DNA of 28,380 nucleotides from DUQW01 sp050953825 (GCA_050953825.1 JBMNNF010000008.1:1-28380); one strand, 5' to 3'. Numbered from the stretch's first letter, positions 13,885 to 22,042 are shown. The notes: generated by a model from the sequence alone, not told the origin. A program made the numbers and translations.

Positions 13885-14458
13885 TTAGATATATATTAAA
13901 TTTTGTTGTTTCTATCGGAACCTCTTGATACAGCAATTCTTGACCTCCGTGGTATATTTTTATTTTAACTACAGTGTCTTTACTATTATCAATTTTTATT
14001 TGTCCTAAATTCGTTTTATTAGTATCAATGGAAAATTCAATTCCATCAATATTAAATTTAATTAAATAATTGGGTTGAGAATCCGTATATACTACTAAAT
14101 AATAATCATCTTTATTTTTGGCATAGTAAAACGAAAGAATAATTTCGTCTAGTAGGAATTCTGTTTGAATTGGTTTAGCAATGTGTTTTTCAAAATTGTC
14201 TTCTAAATATTTATCTTCTTGTTTGTGTACTTCTGGTTGCAAATATGTTGAAATTTTCAACGTTAAAAAAACAGTCAATGGGACAACTAATATAATCGTT
14301 ACTATGGTAGTTAAAGCGATTTTGAACTTGAGAGTTCTAAAAAAAGAAGTCTTCTTTTTTTGTGGAACAAACTCCAAATTTGATTTTAATTCTTCTAAAT
14401 TGATATCAACATTAAAATCTTTTTCATAGTCTTTTAGATATTTTTTTACTTTTTTCAT
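13880..14458 (-). CDS. Single-pass membrane protein, probable anti-sigma factor
   Basis: A 192-residue protein: a charged cytoplasmic N-terminus of about 47 residues (KKVKKYLKDYEKDFNVDINL), one membrane segment around residues 48-70 (ALTTIVTIILVVPLTVFLTL), then an external domain of about 120 residues, predicted mainly beta. The topology and the ATGA overlap with the ECF sigma gene are typical of anti-sigma factors that hold the sigma factor at the membrane. It lacks the HxxxCxxC zinc motif of ZAS-type anti-sigmas, so assignment rests on context and topology. The external domain is not recognised and would be the sensor part if the call is right. Confidence 0.65.
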   Translation of the reverse strand: MKKVKKYLKDYEKDFNVDINLEELKSNLEFVPQKKKTSFFRTLKFKIALTTIVTIILVVPLTVFLTLKISTYLQPEVHKQEDKYLEDNFEKHIAKPIQTEFLLDEIILSFYYAKNKDDYYLVVYTDSQPNYLIKFNIDGIEFSIDTNKTNLGQIKIDNSKDTVVKIKIYHGGQELLYQEVPIETTKFNIYLK

Positions 14459-14976
14459 TTCACATCACCATCTTTAAGATGTTTTTTTATTTTATTTATT
14501 CCTCTTATATAGATATTATTTACGGAGCTTATTGTCTTACCATAAATTGTAGATATTTCTCTAAATTTTAACCCTTCATATAAGTGTAGGGTGATTATAC
14601 TATATTCATCTTTTGTCAATATATTTTCATATTTTAACAATATATCGTGAAAGTCTGATTTTTCACTACTATCATACGAGGGAATTAAATCAATGTTATA
14701 ATCTTTAATTATTTTATTGTTTTTTCGTAAATAATCTATGGTTAAATTTTTGGCGATTGTTATAATCCAATATTTAATATTATTATTGGGATCGAATGTA
14801 TTAATTTTTCTATATACTTTGATGTATGTGTCTTGCACTAAATCATTAGCTACTTCCTTATTTTCGACCATACTAAAAATAATATGGAAGATTAATCTAA
14901 CATATTTGTGATATAGGTAGTCAAATCCTCTTTCATCTTTGTTTTGTAGTTTTTTTACTGCCAATTTATCGTTCAT
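14455..14976 (-). CDS. ECF-type RNA polymerase sigma factor
   Basis: A 173-residue sigma-70 family protein with only regions 2 and 4. Region 2 reads DLVQDTYIKVYRKI then KYWIITIAKNLTIDYLRKN, a classic ECF pattern; region 4 has LTKDEYSIITLHLYEGLKFREI then GKTISSVNNIYIRGINKIKK, the helix-turn-helix for the -35. GGTGG lies five bases before the ATG. Its TGA overlaps the start of the downstream anti-sigma-like gene. An ECF-type promoter lies 39 bases upstream and is duplicated before the lipoprotein gene, implying positive autoregulation. The ECF subgroup was not assigned. Confidence 0.92.
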   Translation of the reverse strand: MNDKLAVKKLQNKDERGFDYLYHKYVRLIFHIIFSMVENKEVANDLVQDTYIKVYRKINTFDPNNNIKYWIITIAKNLTIDYLRKNNKIIKDYNIDLIPSYDSSEKSDFHDILLKYENILTKDEYSIITLHLYEGLKFREISTIYGKTISSVNNIYIRGINKIKKHLKDGDVK

Positions 14977-15014
14977 GTAACCACCATTAATGCCTAAAAA
15001 TTTGATTACTACTT

Positions 15015-15048
15015 AATAAGACGCGTAGTTAATTTAAAATCTCCAAAC
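15015..15048 (-). promoter_or_regulatory. ECF-sigma-type promoter B (sigma factor operon)
   Basis: On the minus strand GTTTGGAGATTTTA, eleven bases, then CGTCTTATT, identical in both blocks and spacing to the site at 13819-13852. It lies upstream of the sigma gene, as expected for autoregulation. No terminator hairpin was seen between the stop at 15089 and this site, so read-through from the sugar operon is possible. Confidence 0.78.
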
Positions 15049-15088
15049 TATTTTATTTGTTTTATGTGTCAACTTTGGAAGTATCATA

Positions 15089-16108
15089 TCAATTTGTTAA
15101 TTCATAGTCTTTTTCATTAAACATTTGATTTTTTAATTTATCATACGCCATAGTTGCGAAAATTAAGCTGGCTAAGCCATAACTCCAGTTACTTTTAGTC
15201 GGTAATGTTTGATAGTGGAGAGTTGTTAAGATATGTAGTGGTATTGTAGGATAACTAACTTTGGTTAGTTTATCTTTTTTAATGTATTCATTCATAACTC
15301 TTTCATATCCTTCTATAGAATTTCTTAAATTGTCTACTATTCCTAGGTTGTAAGCGTGGATAATACCACCATTAATTAGTAATGAAGCGCTGGTTTCTAT
15401 ATATGATCTTTTATTTAATATTGTTTGATATAAACCATCTTTATTATATTTAGTAATACATTCAATAGATTCGTTTAACATGTTCGTTAAATCTTTTTTG
15501 TGTTCTTCGTTATCTAAATTATTAATAATCATTGGAAGCGCCATAATTACCCAACCATTACCTCTCCCCCAATAGATACCTTTTTTAAATCTTTTTTGGC
15601 TTTTTGGCCTGTATGTATGTACATAACAGCCATTTTCTGATAAATAGGTTTTGAATTTCATTGCTGTTTGATAGGCTAAGTCTTTATTATAGTAGCTTAA
15701 AAAGACTCCGTACATCATAATTGAATCAACCCAAATGCTCTTAGGATATAACTTAGCTAATTTATTAGAACCTAGGTGATTAGGCAGAAAATCTAAAATT
15801 GGTTCAGCATTATTAAAATAATCTAAGCACGCATTATATAAAACGTCGTATTTTGTTCCACCATATAATCTTTTATATGTATAAACAATTAAGATTGGAG
15901 CGAAAGTATCACTTGAATTAATTTCTGGAAAATTTTCTAGATAATAATCTAGATAATCTTCAATAAATTGTTTATATTTCGTTTCATTATTATATTCATC
16001 TAATAATAAAAGTGCGTATCCAAATAACGCTTCTCCCCACATCCATTTCATTTTAGGATCGATTTTTTCTAAATGCTTGTCAACAACTCTTGTCGTTTTA
16101 TTTAACAT
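15089..16108 (-). CDS. Unsaturated uronyl hydrolase (GH88/GH105 family)
   Basis: A 339-residue (alpha/alpha)6-barrel enzyme expected to cleave the delta-4,5-unsaturated uronic acid at the non-reducing end of lyase products. Family blocks: KWMWGEALFGYALLLL near the N-terminus, SIWVDSIMMYGVFLSYY with the likely catalytic Asp in WVD, GIYWGRGNGWVIMALP, and WSYGLASLIFATMAYDKL near the C-terminus. These fit GH105 (YteR-like) best; GH88 is the alternative. No signal peptide, so it is cytoplasmic. It overlaps the upstream lyase-like gene by 11 bases and is the last gene of the symporter operon. Substrate (rhamnogalacturonan, ulvan or glycosaminoglycan type) cannot be told from sequence. Confidence 0.88.
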   Translation of the reverse strand: MLNKTTRVVDKHLEKIDPKMKWMWGEALFGYALLLLDEYNNETKYKQFIEDYLDYYLENFPEINSSDTFAPILIVYTYKRLYGGTKYDVLYNACLDYFNNAEPILDFLPNHLGSNKLAKLYPKSIWVDSIMMYGVFLSYYNKDLAYQTAMKFKTYLSENGCYVHTYRPKSQKRFKKGIYWGRGNGWVIMALPMIINNLDNEEHKKDLTNMLNESIECITKYNKDGLYQTILNKRSYIETSASLLINGGIIHAYNLGIVDNLRNSIEGYERVMNEYIKKDKLTKVSYPTIPLHILTTLHYQTLPTKSNWSYGLASLIFATMAYDKLKNQMFNEKDYELTN

Positions 16109-17927
16109 CTCTAATCAATTCCTTTAAATTTAAAGTTAATTTATGACCATTATATTCATATGTATAAGATGAACTTTCACGCTTTTCATTAATGAATGGA
16201 GTTTCATAACGATCATAGATTAATCTTAATGGTTTTTCTTGATAATATGCGTTTAGTTTTTTATGGTCAATTTTTAGATTACCAAATGTAGCAAACCTCT
16301 TATCAAAGGCGATTTCAATCCCTTTAATTTGTTTAACAAACGCTTCTAATGTTATGTTTTCTAAGCTATCAACTTGAATTCCCCAAACGGTATGAGTTCC
16401 ATGTTGACGATATTCAGTATCACTGTATTTAATCAATTGATTAAGAGTCTTAATACCGACCAAACCATTACCTAATCTACCTACTAGATAATTGTCTTTA
16501 ACGATGATTTCATCAAATTTTTCGGTATTAATGTATAGATGAGTATATTTTACTCTTTCCTTTTCCAAATATCCTTTTCGTACTGACAAATCAAAATAAT
16601 ATAACGCTTTTTTACCTTCTTGTACTGCCAATGGATTCACTCCATTACCAACATAATATGAAGGTGAAAAATTTCTTGACGGATCGTCAAAAAAAGCGTT
16701 ACCTGGATGGGTAATAAAAACATTAGTATCACCTAATGATACTCCCCCTGTATGGGCCTGATCTCCAAACCATCTTGGCATATACATTTGTGCAGTTGAT
16801 AACATTACATCTTTATGCTTGTAAGTATAAGTATTCGCTCTTTGAATTGCGATACCTTGTGTAGTTGGATTTAATATTTTAATGATTGGACCTAATAGTC
16901 GTGGTTTAATTAAGTACCATTTATTAAATGGCATCAAATTTTTGGTAAAGGTATTTTTACCCATATTCCATTTCGTTACCATTTCCATAGTTAAATAAAT
17001 ACTTTCCGGATTAGAAAAAGATTCCATACTCCAAAAATAAAGACCGGTAGTAAATAAATCTTTTGGATTTTCAAAAGATTTTTTGACATCTTTTAAATTA
17101 AGTCCCATTGAATCTTTAATAATCATTTCTTCTTTTGAGTGAGCTATTTCTTTAATTATTGGTGGAACTTGATAAGACTTATTTAAAATTAAGTCAGTAG
17201 ATAAACGTGTATAATCATATTCTTTAACTGGTCCAATGTCAAAAGCGTATTTCATGATATCTAAAATATCTTGTTGATTAGGATCGCACTTTTGAACTTC
17301 ATAACATCTTCCGCTCGCGGCATTAAAATAACCATTAAAATTATGCATTGCCATATCGAGTAATATCATATCCATTAAAATAGTCGCTTTTTTCTTGATA
17401 TCTTCATCTGGTGCTAAATCAATTAAGATACTTAATGGCGCCACATCTTCTTCATAATAAGTATTGGAATGAAATTCAACAAACCCCCATTTAAATCTCG
17501 TTTCGAACCAGTAATGAAGTTGTTTGAGGGCGCGGTTTTTATGCCACAATCCATCATAACCAGTATTAGTAAAAATTTCGTTTTCAAATAGATGACCAGC
17601 CAGATATTGAATTGTATTAAAGATTAATTGGTGGTTTTCACTCCAATAACACATTCCATCAATTCCAGGGTCTTCCATGGCATATTTAAAATCAAGAGTT
17701 GTTCTTTTCATATAATTGACTGTTTCTTCACTAATCAGATCTTTATATAGATAGAGACTTCTAAGAATTGATATCATTTTAAAATCACTACAATCATAAC
17801 GATGATTAATAAAATCACAAAGAGCAATAATTTCACTCTCATCACAAGGTTTTCCTTCAGCTAATAATTTAATTGAAGGAAATGTTTTGTTATTCATTTT
17901 AATTTTCATTGGAATATCGTTTAACAT
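16098..17927 (-). CDS. Polysaccharide-lyase-like protein of unrecognised family
   Basis: A 609-residue cytoplasmic protein with no signal peptide. The N-terminal 300 residues are helix-rich with aromatic motifs typical of (alpha/alpha)n toroid enzymes: MCYWSENHQLIFNTIQYLAG, then WGFVEFHSNTYYEEDVAPL, then GRCYEVQ. The C-terminal half (QMYMPRWFGDQAHTGGVSLG, FITHPGNAFFDD, NGVNPLAVQEGKKALYYF) becomes beta-rich. This two-part layout resembles heparinase/alginate-lyase-type proteins, but I could not place it in a PL or GH family. The ATG at 17927 is chosen over a GTG at 17933: AAGGAG lies eight bases upstream and the ATG overlaps the symporter TAA (TAATG). Sitting between a GPH transporter and an unsaturated uronyl hydrolase, it probably acts on an imported uronate-containing oligosaccharide. 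Confidence 0.65.
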   Translation of the reverse strand: MLNDIPMKIKMNNKTFPSIKLLAEGKPCDESEIIALCDFINHRYDCSDFKMISILRSLYLYKDLISEETVNYMKRTTLDFKYAMEDPGIDGMCYWSENHQLIFNTIQYLAGHLFENEIFTNTGYDGLWHKNRALKQLHYWFETRFKWGFVEFHSNTYYEEDVAPLSILIDLAPDEDIKKKATILMDMILLDMAMHNFNGYFNAASGRCYEVQKCDPNQQDILDIMKYAFDIGPVKEYDYTRLSTDLILNKSYQVPPIIKEIAHSKEEMIIKDSMGLNLKDVKKSFENPKDLFTTGLYFWSMESFSNPESIYLTMEMVTKWNMGKNTFTKNLMPFNKWYLIKPRLLGPIIKILNPTTQGIAIQRANTYTYKHKDVMLSTAQMYMPRWFGDQAHTGGVSLGDTNVFITHPGNAFFDDPSRNFSPSYYVGNGVNPLAVQEGKKALYYFDLSVRKGYLEKERVKYTHLYINTEKFDEIIVKDNYLVGRLGNGLVGIKTLNQLIKYSDTEYRQHGTHTVWGIQVDSLENITLEAFVKQIKGIEIAFDKRFATFGNLKIDHKKLNAYYQEKPLRLIYDRYETPFINEKRESSSYTYEYNGHKLTLNLKELIRDVK

Positions 17928-19351
17928 TAGCACAACTCCTTAATATAATTTTCTTGTCTTTCAATTTCTTCTTCTGTAAGTTTGTCATCAGAATTACGTT
18001 TTTCATTTAAATATTTAATATCTTTTGATATTTCTGGATTAATTTTTAATGATCTGGCAACAAAATAACCAATCATTACTAAAATACATAAAGCTAGGAC
18101 AATGACCATCCTAATTCCTAATACTGCACTGGTTGGTTGCTCTGGTCTTGGAATGTCATCGGTTGGAGTGATAAATCCAGTTAATTGTAAGACCCAACCA
18201 ATAATAAAGACTGAAATTGCGCTTGAAGCTGTCCTAATTAAAGTCATCACTCCACTAGCAACACCCGTGTTTCTTTCTTTTTCTTTTAATTCAATAATAT
18301 CAACAACATCAGGGAAGATAATCCAACTCATTAATAACGCTCCAGCAAATCCAATGGCTGCCAAAACAACAATTAGATATAATCCCCAAACGGGAAATGT
18401 TGTTGGATAAAAAGCAATAAAGATACTCGCTAATGCGGTTAAAGGTAAGCCAAAATAATATATTTTCGCTTTCGATACTTTATTAACCATTTTGTATAAA
18501 AATGGATACATTAATATTTGAGTACCTAAAAATATGCCTAAAAAGATAGTTGAAGAAATATTAACTACATACAAACCATAAAATAAAATTACTGCACTAG
18601 TCATATCTAGGGCAATCGCTTGTGCAATGTACATAAAGACTAGTTTTCTAAAACTTTTGATTTTAAGTGGTGAAAAGAATTGTTTAAAACTAAACTTTTC
18701 TGGTTCAACAAAAGTCGCTCTTTCTTTAGTAAAAAATCCTACTAAAACATTAGGAATAGCAAATAAACTACCAAAAACTAAAACAATAATGAAATAGAAA
18801 GTTAAATAAGTCATTTCCCCATCAGTTACTCTTTCAAACAACATTGTCGGAACTAAAGTACAAATTGCTGTTGAAGATAATGAAAATATTAATCTAGTTA
18901 AATTAACTTTATTTCTTTCTTGAAAATCATTAGTAATTTCGGTAGAAAGGGCACTATATGGTACAGCAATAATTGTATTAATTGTATGATAAAACAAAAA
19001 CGTAATTAACATATATGTCGCCTTTTGCCACTCAAGAGCTAAACCATTAGGTAACCACAATAAGGCAATGGCAGGGATTAATAAAATCCCTCCGATTAAA
19101 ATATATGGTCGTCTCCGACCAATTTTAGTCTTAGTTCTATCGCTAATCATTCCCATTAGTGGATCATTAATCGCATCCCAAGCTTTACTTATCATCATTA
19201 AAGTTCCAGCAAGTCCTGGAGAAAGATTAATTATTTGAATTAAAAACGCTAAATAAATAACACTAATTATGGTTTGTCCGCCACCGCCATAAATATCAGC
19301 GGAGGCAAAAATAAACCGTTCCTTCTTGGTAATTTCATCATTTTTGTTCAT
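17927..19351 (-). CDS. GPH-family sugar:cation symporter (MelB/YihO-like)
   Basis: A 474-residue, 12-helix transporter of the glycoside-pentoside-hexuronide family. The N-terminus (RFIFASADIYGGGGQTII), the loop motif ISKAWDAINDPLMGMISDRT followed by KIGRRRPYIL, and the later WIIFPDVVDIIELKEKERNTG block are GPH hallmarks, including the Asp residues implicated in cation coupling. A charged C-terminal tail follows the last helix. The ATG at 19351 is chosen over one at 19369 because GGTGG lies eight bases before it. First gene of the three-gene operon, with an extended -10 promoter and a cre-like operator upstream. Given the hydrolase partner, hexuronide-type oligosaccharides are the likely cargo. 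Confidence 0.88.
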   Translation of the reverse strand: MNKNDEITKKERFIFASADIYGGGGQTIISVIYLAFLIQIINLSPGLAGTLMMISKAWDAINDPLMGMISDRTKTKIGRRRPYILIGGILLIPAIALLWLPNGLALEWQKATYMLITFLFYHTINTIIAVPYSALSTEITNDFQERNKVNLTRLIFSLSSTAICTLVPTMLFERVTDGEMTYLTFYFIIVLVFGSLFAIPNVLVGFFTKERATFVEPEKFSFKQFFSPLKIKSFRKLVFMYIAQAIALDMTSAVILFYGLYVVNISSTIFLGIFLGTQILMYPFLYKMVNKVSKAKIYYFGLPLTALASIFIAFYPTTFPVWGLYLIVVLAAIGFAGALLMSWIIFPDVVDIIELKEKERNTGVASGVMTLIRTASSAISVFIIGWVLQLTGFITPTDDIPRPEQPTSAVLGIRMVIVLALCILVMIGYFVARSLKINPEISKDIKYLNEKRNSDDKLTEEEIERQENYIKELC

Positions 19352-19385
19352 AACACGCACCACCTTCATCTATGTATATCGTTTT

Positions 19386-19400
19386 TGTAAGCGATTACAT
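19386..19400 (-). promoter_or_regulatory. cre/LacI-type operator before the symporter operon
   Basis: TGTAATCGCTTACA on the minus strand, a near-palindrome with CG at the centre. It fits the CcpA cre consensus WTGNAANCGNWNNCW read on either strand, and also suits a LacI-family specific repressor. It lies just downstream of the -10, at the predicted transcription start. No LacI-type gene is in the window. Confidence 0.7.
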
Positions 19401-19409
19401 TACATTCTT

Positions 19410-19418
19410 ATTTTATCA
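19410..19418 (-). promoter_or_regulatory. Extended -10 promoter of the symporter operon
   Basis: TGATAAAAT on the minus strand, 10 bases upstream of the operator. No strong -35. Confidence 0.5.
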
Positions 19419-19498
19419 TATGGTATTTAATTTTAGACTGGGCTTTAAGTTTAATCTTTTAATTTTACAATTTGATTATATTAAGATTCGATAATGAC

Positions 19499-19530
19499 AG
19501 AAAAAAAGATGAGTTTTTAACACTCATCCT
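19499..19530 (-). terminator. Terminator of the ribosomal operon after rplQ
   Basis: Arms GATGAGT (19508-19514) and ACTCATC (19522-19528) around a seven-base loop, followed on the minus strand by seven T. It begins 12 bases after the rplQ stop. Confidence 0.88.
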
Positions 19531-19541
19531 TTTAAATTTAA

Positions 19542-19895
19542 TTAAACAAATTCGATAATCGCCATTGGCGCAGCATCCCCTCTGCGAGGTACTGTCTTAA
19601 TAATTCTTGTATATCCACCAGTGCGATCTTCGTATCTTGGTCCGATATCATTAAATAGTTTTTGCAAAGCTGTTTGACCGCCTTCTGCTAGTTCTGGACG
19701 AACTAATTTTGCAGCTTGACGACGAGAGGCTAAGTCGCCTTTTTTAGCTAAGGTAACCATTTTATCGGCTAGTTTTTTTAATTCTTTCGCTTTTGCTTCA
19801 GTAGTGGTAATGCGTTCATGGATAATAATATCTGTAACTAAATCTCTTAGTAACGCTTTACGAGCTGAAGTTCTTCTTCCTAATTTACTAGACAT
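19542..19895 (-). CDS. rplQ: 50S ribosomal protein L17
   Basis: A 117-residue protein with the L17 N-terminus KLGRRTSARKALLRDLVTDI, ERITTTEAKAKELKKLADK, and the C-terminal block DRTGGYTRIIKTVPRRGDAA. It follows rpoA by 14 bases, the universal order in bacteria, and is the last gene of the operon. Full length. Confidence 0.98.
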   Translation of the reverse strand: MSSKLGRRTSARKALLRDLVTDIIIHERITTTEAKAKELKKLADKMVTLAKKGDLASRRQAAKLVRPELAEGGQTALQKLFNDIGPRYEDRTGGYTRIIKTVPRRGDAAPMAIIEFV

Positions 19896-19909
19896 ATAAA
19901 CTTCCCTTC

Positions 19910-20893
19910 CTATTCGTCGTAGTCTTCGCCGTCATAATCACCACTTATATATCCACTTTTTAGTTCTAAGTTGTGTTCAGCTAAGCATTCTTTTAACTCT
20001 TTTAATGACTTACGACCTAAATTTCTAATTTTAATAATTTCTTCTTCCTTCATTTTTAATAAGCCGCCAACTGTAGAAATTCCTGCTCTTTTCAATGCAT
20101 TAAACAATCTAACTGACATGTCAAGTTCTTCAATTTTCATTAAATGAGCTTGATTTTCTTCATCGTCTTCTTCTTCTTGAATAAACTCAATTTGTCCAGC
20201 TTTTTCACTAATTTGAACGACGATTTCAAAATGATCAATTAAAATTTTAGCTGCCATTGCAATGGCATCTTTCGCTTCAATTGCCCCATTAGTTTCTACT
20301 TCTAAAGTTAATTCATCATCATCACCACGAGTTTTTTCAATTGAATAAGCCACTCTTAAAATTGGTGAATATAATGAATCAATCGCGATTAAACCAACTT
20401 GGTTTCCGCTATATTGTTTATTTTCATCAGCTGATACATAGCCGACACCACGACGAACAGTAACAACCATCGAAAGTGATCCAACTTCATTTAAGTTAGC
20501 GATAATTAAATCTGGATTAATGATATTAACTCCGGTGACTCTGTCAAAGTCTCCAGCAGTTACAACTGCCGGACCTTGAACATTTAGATATAATTTTTGT
20601 TCAAAATCAACATCTTCAGAATCAACATGAATAATAATTTCTTTTAAGTTTAAAATAATACCCATCACATCTTCATAAACACCAGGAATTGTTGTAAATT
20701 CATGTTGGACTCCATCAATTTCAACATTTACGATTGCCGCTCCTGGCATTGATGATAACAATACTCTTCTTAAGGCGTTCCCGATTGTTGTACCATATCC
20801 TCTTTGTAAAGGTTTAATAGTAAATCTAGCCTTATTACCATCTTTTGATATTTCATCAACTGATGTTGGAAGTTCAAATAATAATTTTCCCAT
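19910..20893 (-). CDS. rpoA: RNA polymerase alpha subunit
   Basis: A 327-residue protein with the N-terminal dimerisation domain (FTIKPLQRGYGTTIGNALRR, LLSSMPGAAIVNVEIDGVQHE) and the C-terminal domain that contacts UP elements and activators (MSVRLFNALKRAGISTVGGL, KIRNLGRKSLKELKECL). The linker is acidic (QEEEDDEENQ). The last residues (DYDGEDYDE) form an unusual acidic tail. AGGAGG-type SD precedes the ATG at 20893. Normal position between rpsK and rplQ. Confidence 0.98.
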   Translation of the reverse strand: MGKLLFELPTSVDEISKDGNKARFTIKPLQRGYGTTIGNALRRVLLSSMPGAAIVNVEIDGVQHEFTTIPGVYEDVMGIILNLKEIIIHVDSEDVDFEQKLYLNVQGPAVVTAGDFDRVTGVNIINPDLIIANLNEVGSLSMVVTVRRGVGYVSADENKQYSGNQVGLIAIDSLYSPILRVAYSIEKTRGDDDELTLEVETNGAIEAKDAIAMAAKILIDHFEIVVQISEKAGQIEFIQEEEDDEENQAHLMKIEELDMSVRLFNALKRAGISTVGGLLKMKEEEIIKIRNLGRKSLKELKECLAEHNLELKSGYISGDYDGEDYDE

Positions 20894-20915
20894 TATATAC
20901 CTCCTATATTAACTA

Positions 20916-21302
20916 TTAACCACGAGGTCTTTTTGGTGGACGACAACCATTATGTGGAACTGGTGTTGCATCTTTGATTGCTGTAATTTCTAAACCTGCG
21001 GCTTGAATTGATCTAATTGCCGCTTCACGTCCAGGACCAGGTCCTTTGACTGAAACTTCAACTTTAATCATTCCATTATCCATAGCTGCTTTAGCTGCAG
21101 CTTCAGCAGTCATTTGTGCGGCAAATGCGGTTGACTTACGAGATCCTTTAAATCCCATTGCGCCAGCACTTGACCAAGAAACAGCATTACCGTCTAAATC
21201 TGTAATAGTTACGATTGTGTTATTAAATGTTGTGTGGATATGAGCTATTCCAAGAGGAATGTTTTTTCTGACTCTACGTCTTGATGTTCTTCTTCTTGAC
21301 AT
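20916..21302 (-). CDS. rpsK: 30S ribosomal protein S11
   Basis: A 128-residue protein of the small-subunit platform. Blocks GIAHIHTTFNNTIVTITD, MGFKGSRKSTAFAAQ and the C-terminal PVPHNGCRPPKRPRG are family-invariant. The N-terminus is strongly basic (SRRRTSRRRVRKN). Full length, 16 bases after rpsM. Confidence 0.98.
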   Translation of the reverse strand: MSRRRTSRRRVRKNIPLGIAHIHTTFNNTIVTITDLDGNAVSWSSAGAMGFKGSRKSTAFAAQMTAEAAAKAAMDNGMIKVEVSVKGPGPGREAAIRSIQAAGLEITAIKDATPVPHNGCRPPKRPRG

Positions 21303-21318
21303 TTTCTATTCCCCCTTC

Positions 21319-21681
21319 TTACCTTTTTCTACCAGGTGCAGTCTTTTTACCCTTACGAGTACGTGCATTATTTCTAGTATTTTGTCCTCTAACAGGTAAG
21401 CCACGACGATGTCTCATTCCGCGATAAGATCCAATTTCCATTAATCTTTTTACATTCATTGTAACTTCTCTACGTAAGTCACCTTCGACAGTGTAATTGG
21501 TAATTTCTTGACGAATTAAGTTTAATTCTTCATCAGTTAAATCTTTAACGCGTTTATTTTCATCGACGCCTGTATCTTTTAAAATCTTTTGGGATGTTTT
21601 AACTCCAATCCCATAAATATATGTTAACGATATAACAACTCTTTTATCATTTGGTATATCTACGCCTGCAACTCTTGCCAT
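21319..21681 (-). CDS. rpsM: 30S ribosomal protein S13
   Basis: A 120-residue head protein contacting P-site tRNA and the inter-subunit bridge. Starts MARVAGVDIPNDKR and includes YIYGIG, GSYRGMRHRRGLPVRGQNT and a basic tail ending GRKR. The ATG at 21681 is chosen, with AAGGAG eight bases upstream; a longer reading from 21729 runs back into rpmJ and is not real. Confidence 0.98.
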   Translation of the reverse strand: MARVAGVDIPNDKRVVISLTYIYGIGVKTSQKILKDTGVDENKRVKDLTDEELNLIRQEITNYTVEGDLRREVTMNVKRLMEIGSYRGMRHRRGLPVRGQNTRNNARTRKGKKTAPGRKR

Positions 21682-21692
21682 AACTTTTCTCC

Positions 21693-21806
21693 TTAACCTT
21701 GACGTTGGTTGTGTCTTGGATTTTCGCAAATCACTCTAACACGGCCTTTACGTTTAATAACTTTACATTTATCACAAATTGGTTTCACAGATGATCTTAC
21801 TTTCAT
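21693..21806 (-). CDS. rpmJ: 50S ribosomal protein L36
   Basis: A 37-residue protein: MKVRSSVKPICDKCKVIKR, then KGRVRVICENPRHNQRQG. It retains the zinc ligands Cys11, Cys14, Cys27 and His32, so this is the zinc-binding form. AGGAGG lies nine bases upstream of the ATG. It sits between infA and rpsM, its usual place. Confidence 0.97.
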   Translation of the reverse strand: MKVRSSVKPICDKCKVIKRKGRVRVICENPRHNQRQG

Positions 21807-21819
21807 TTCATCATACCTC

Positions 21820-22038
21820 CTATTTTCTTCTATAAGTGATTCGCCCTTTAGTTAAATCATATGGTGACAACTCTACTACTACGGTATCACCAGGTAAAAT
21901 GCGTATGTTGTGCATACGGATTTTACCAGATACATGGGCCAATACACGATGTCCATTTTTTAATTCGACTATGAATTGTGTGTTTGGTAATATTTCAATA
22001 ACTTTCGCTTCAACTTCAATTATTTCTTCTCTTGCCAT
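21820..22038 (-). CDS. infA: Translation initiation factor IF-1
   Basis: A 72-residue single OB-fold (S1-like) protein that binds the 30S A-site during initiation. Key blocks are KVIEILPNTQFIVELKNGH, VLAHVSGKIRMHNIRILPGD, and YDLTKGRITYR. Normal length. It starts four bases after the map stop and is followed by rpmJ. Confidence 0.97.
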   Translation of the reverse strand: MAREEIIEVEAKVIEILPNTQFIVELKNGHRVLAHVSGKIRMHNIRILPGDTVVVELSPYDLTKGRITYRRK

Positions 22039-22042
22039 AAAT

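Noticed and set aside
19431..19498. Possible gene or small RNA between the symporter operon and the rplQ terminator
   Set aside because: Only AT-rich sequence with no hairpin, promoter or coding signal I could support.
21682..21729. Longer rpsM reading starting at 21729
   Set aside because: It overlaps rpmJ out of frame; the ATG at 21681 has a strong SD and gives the universal MARVAG start.
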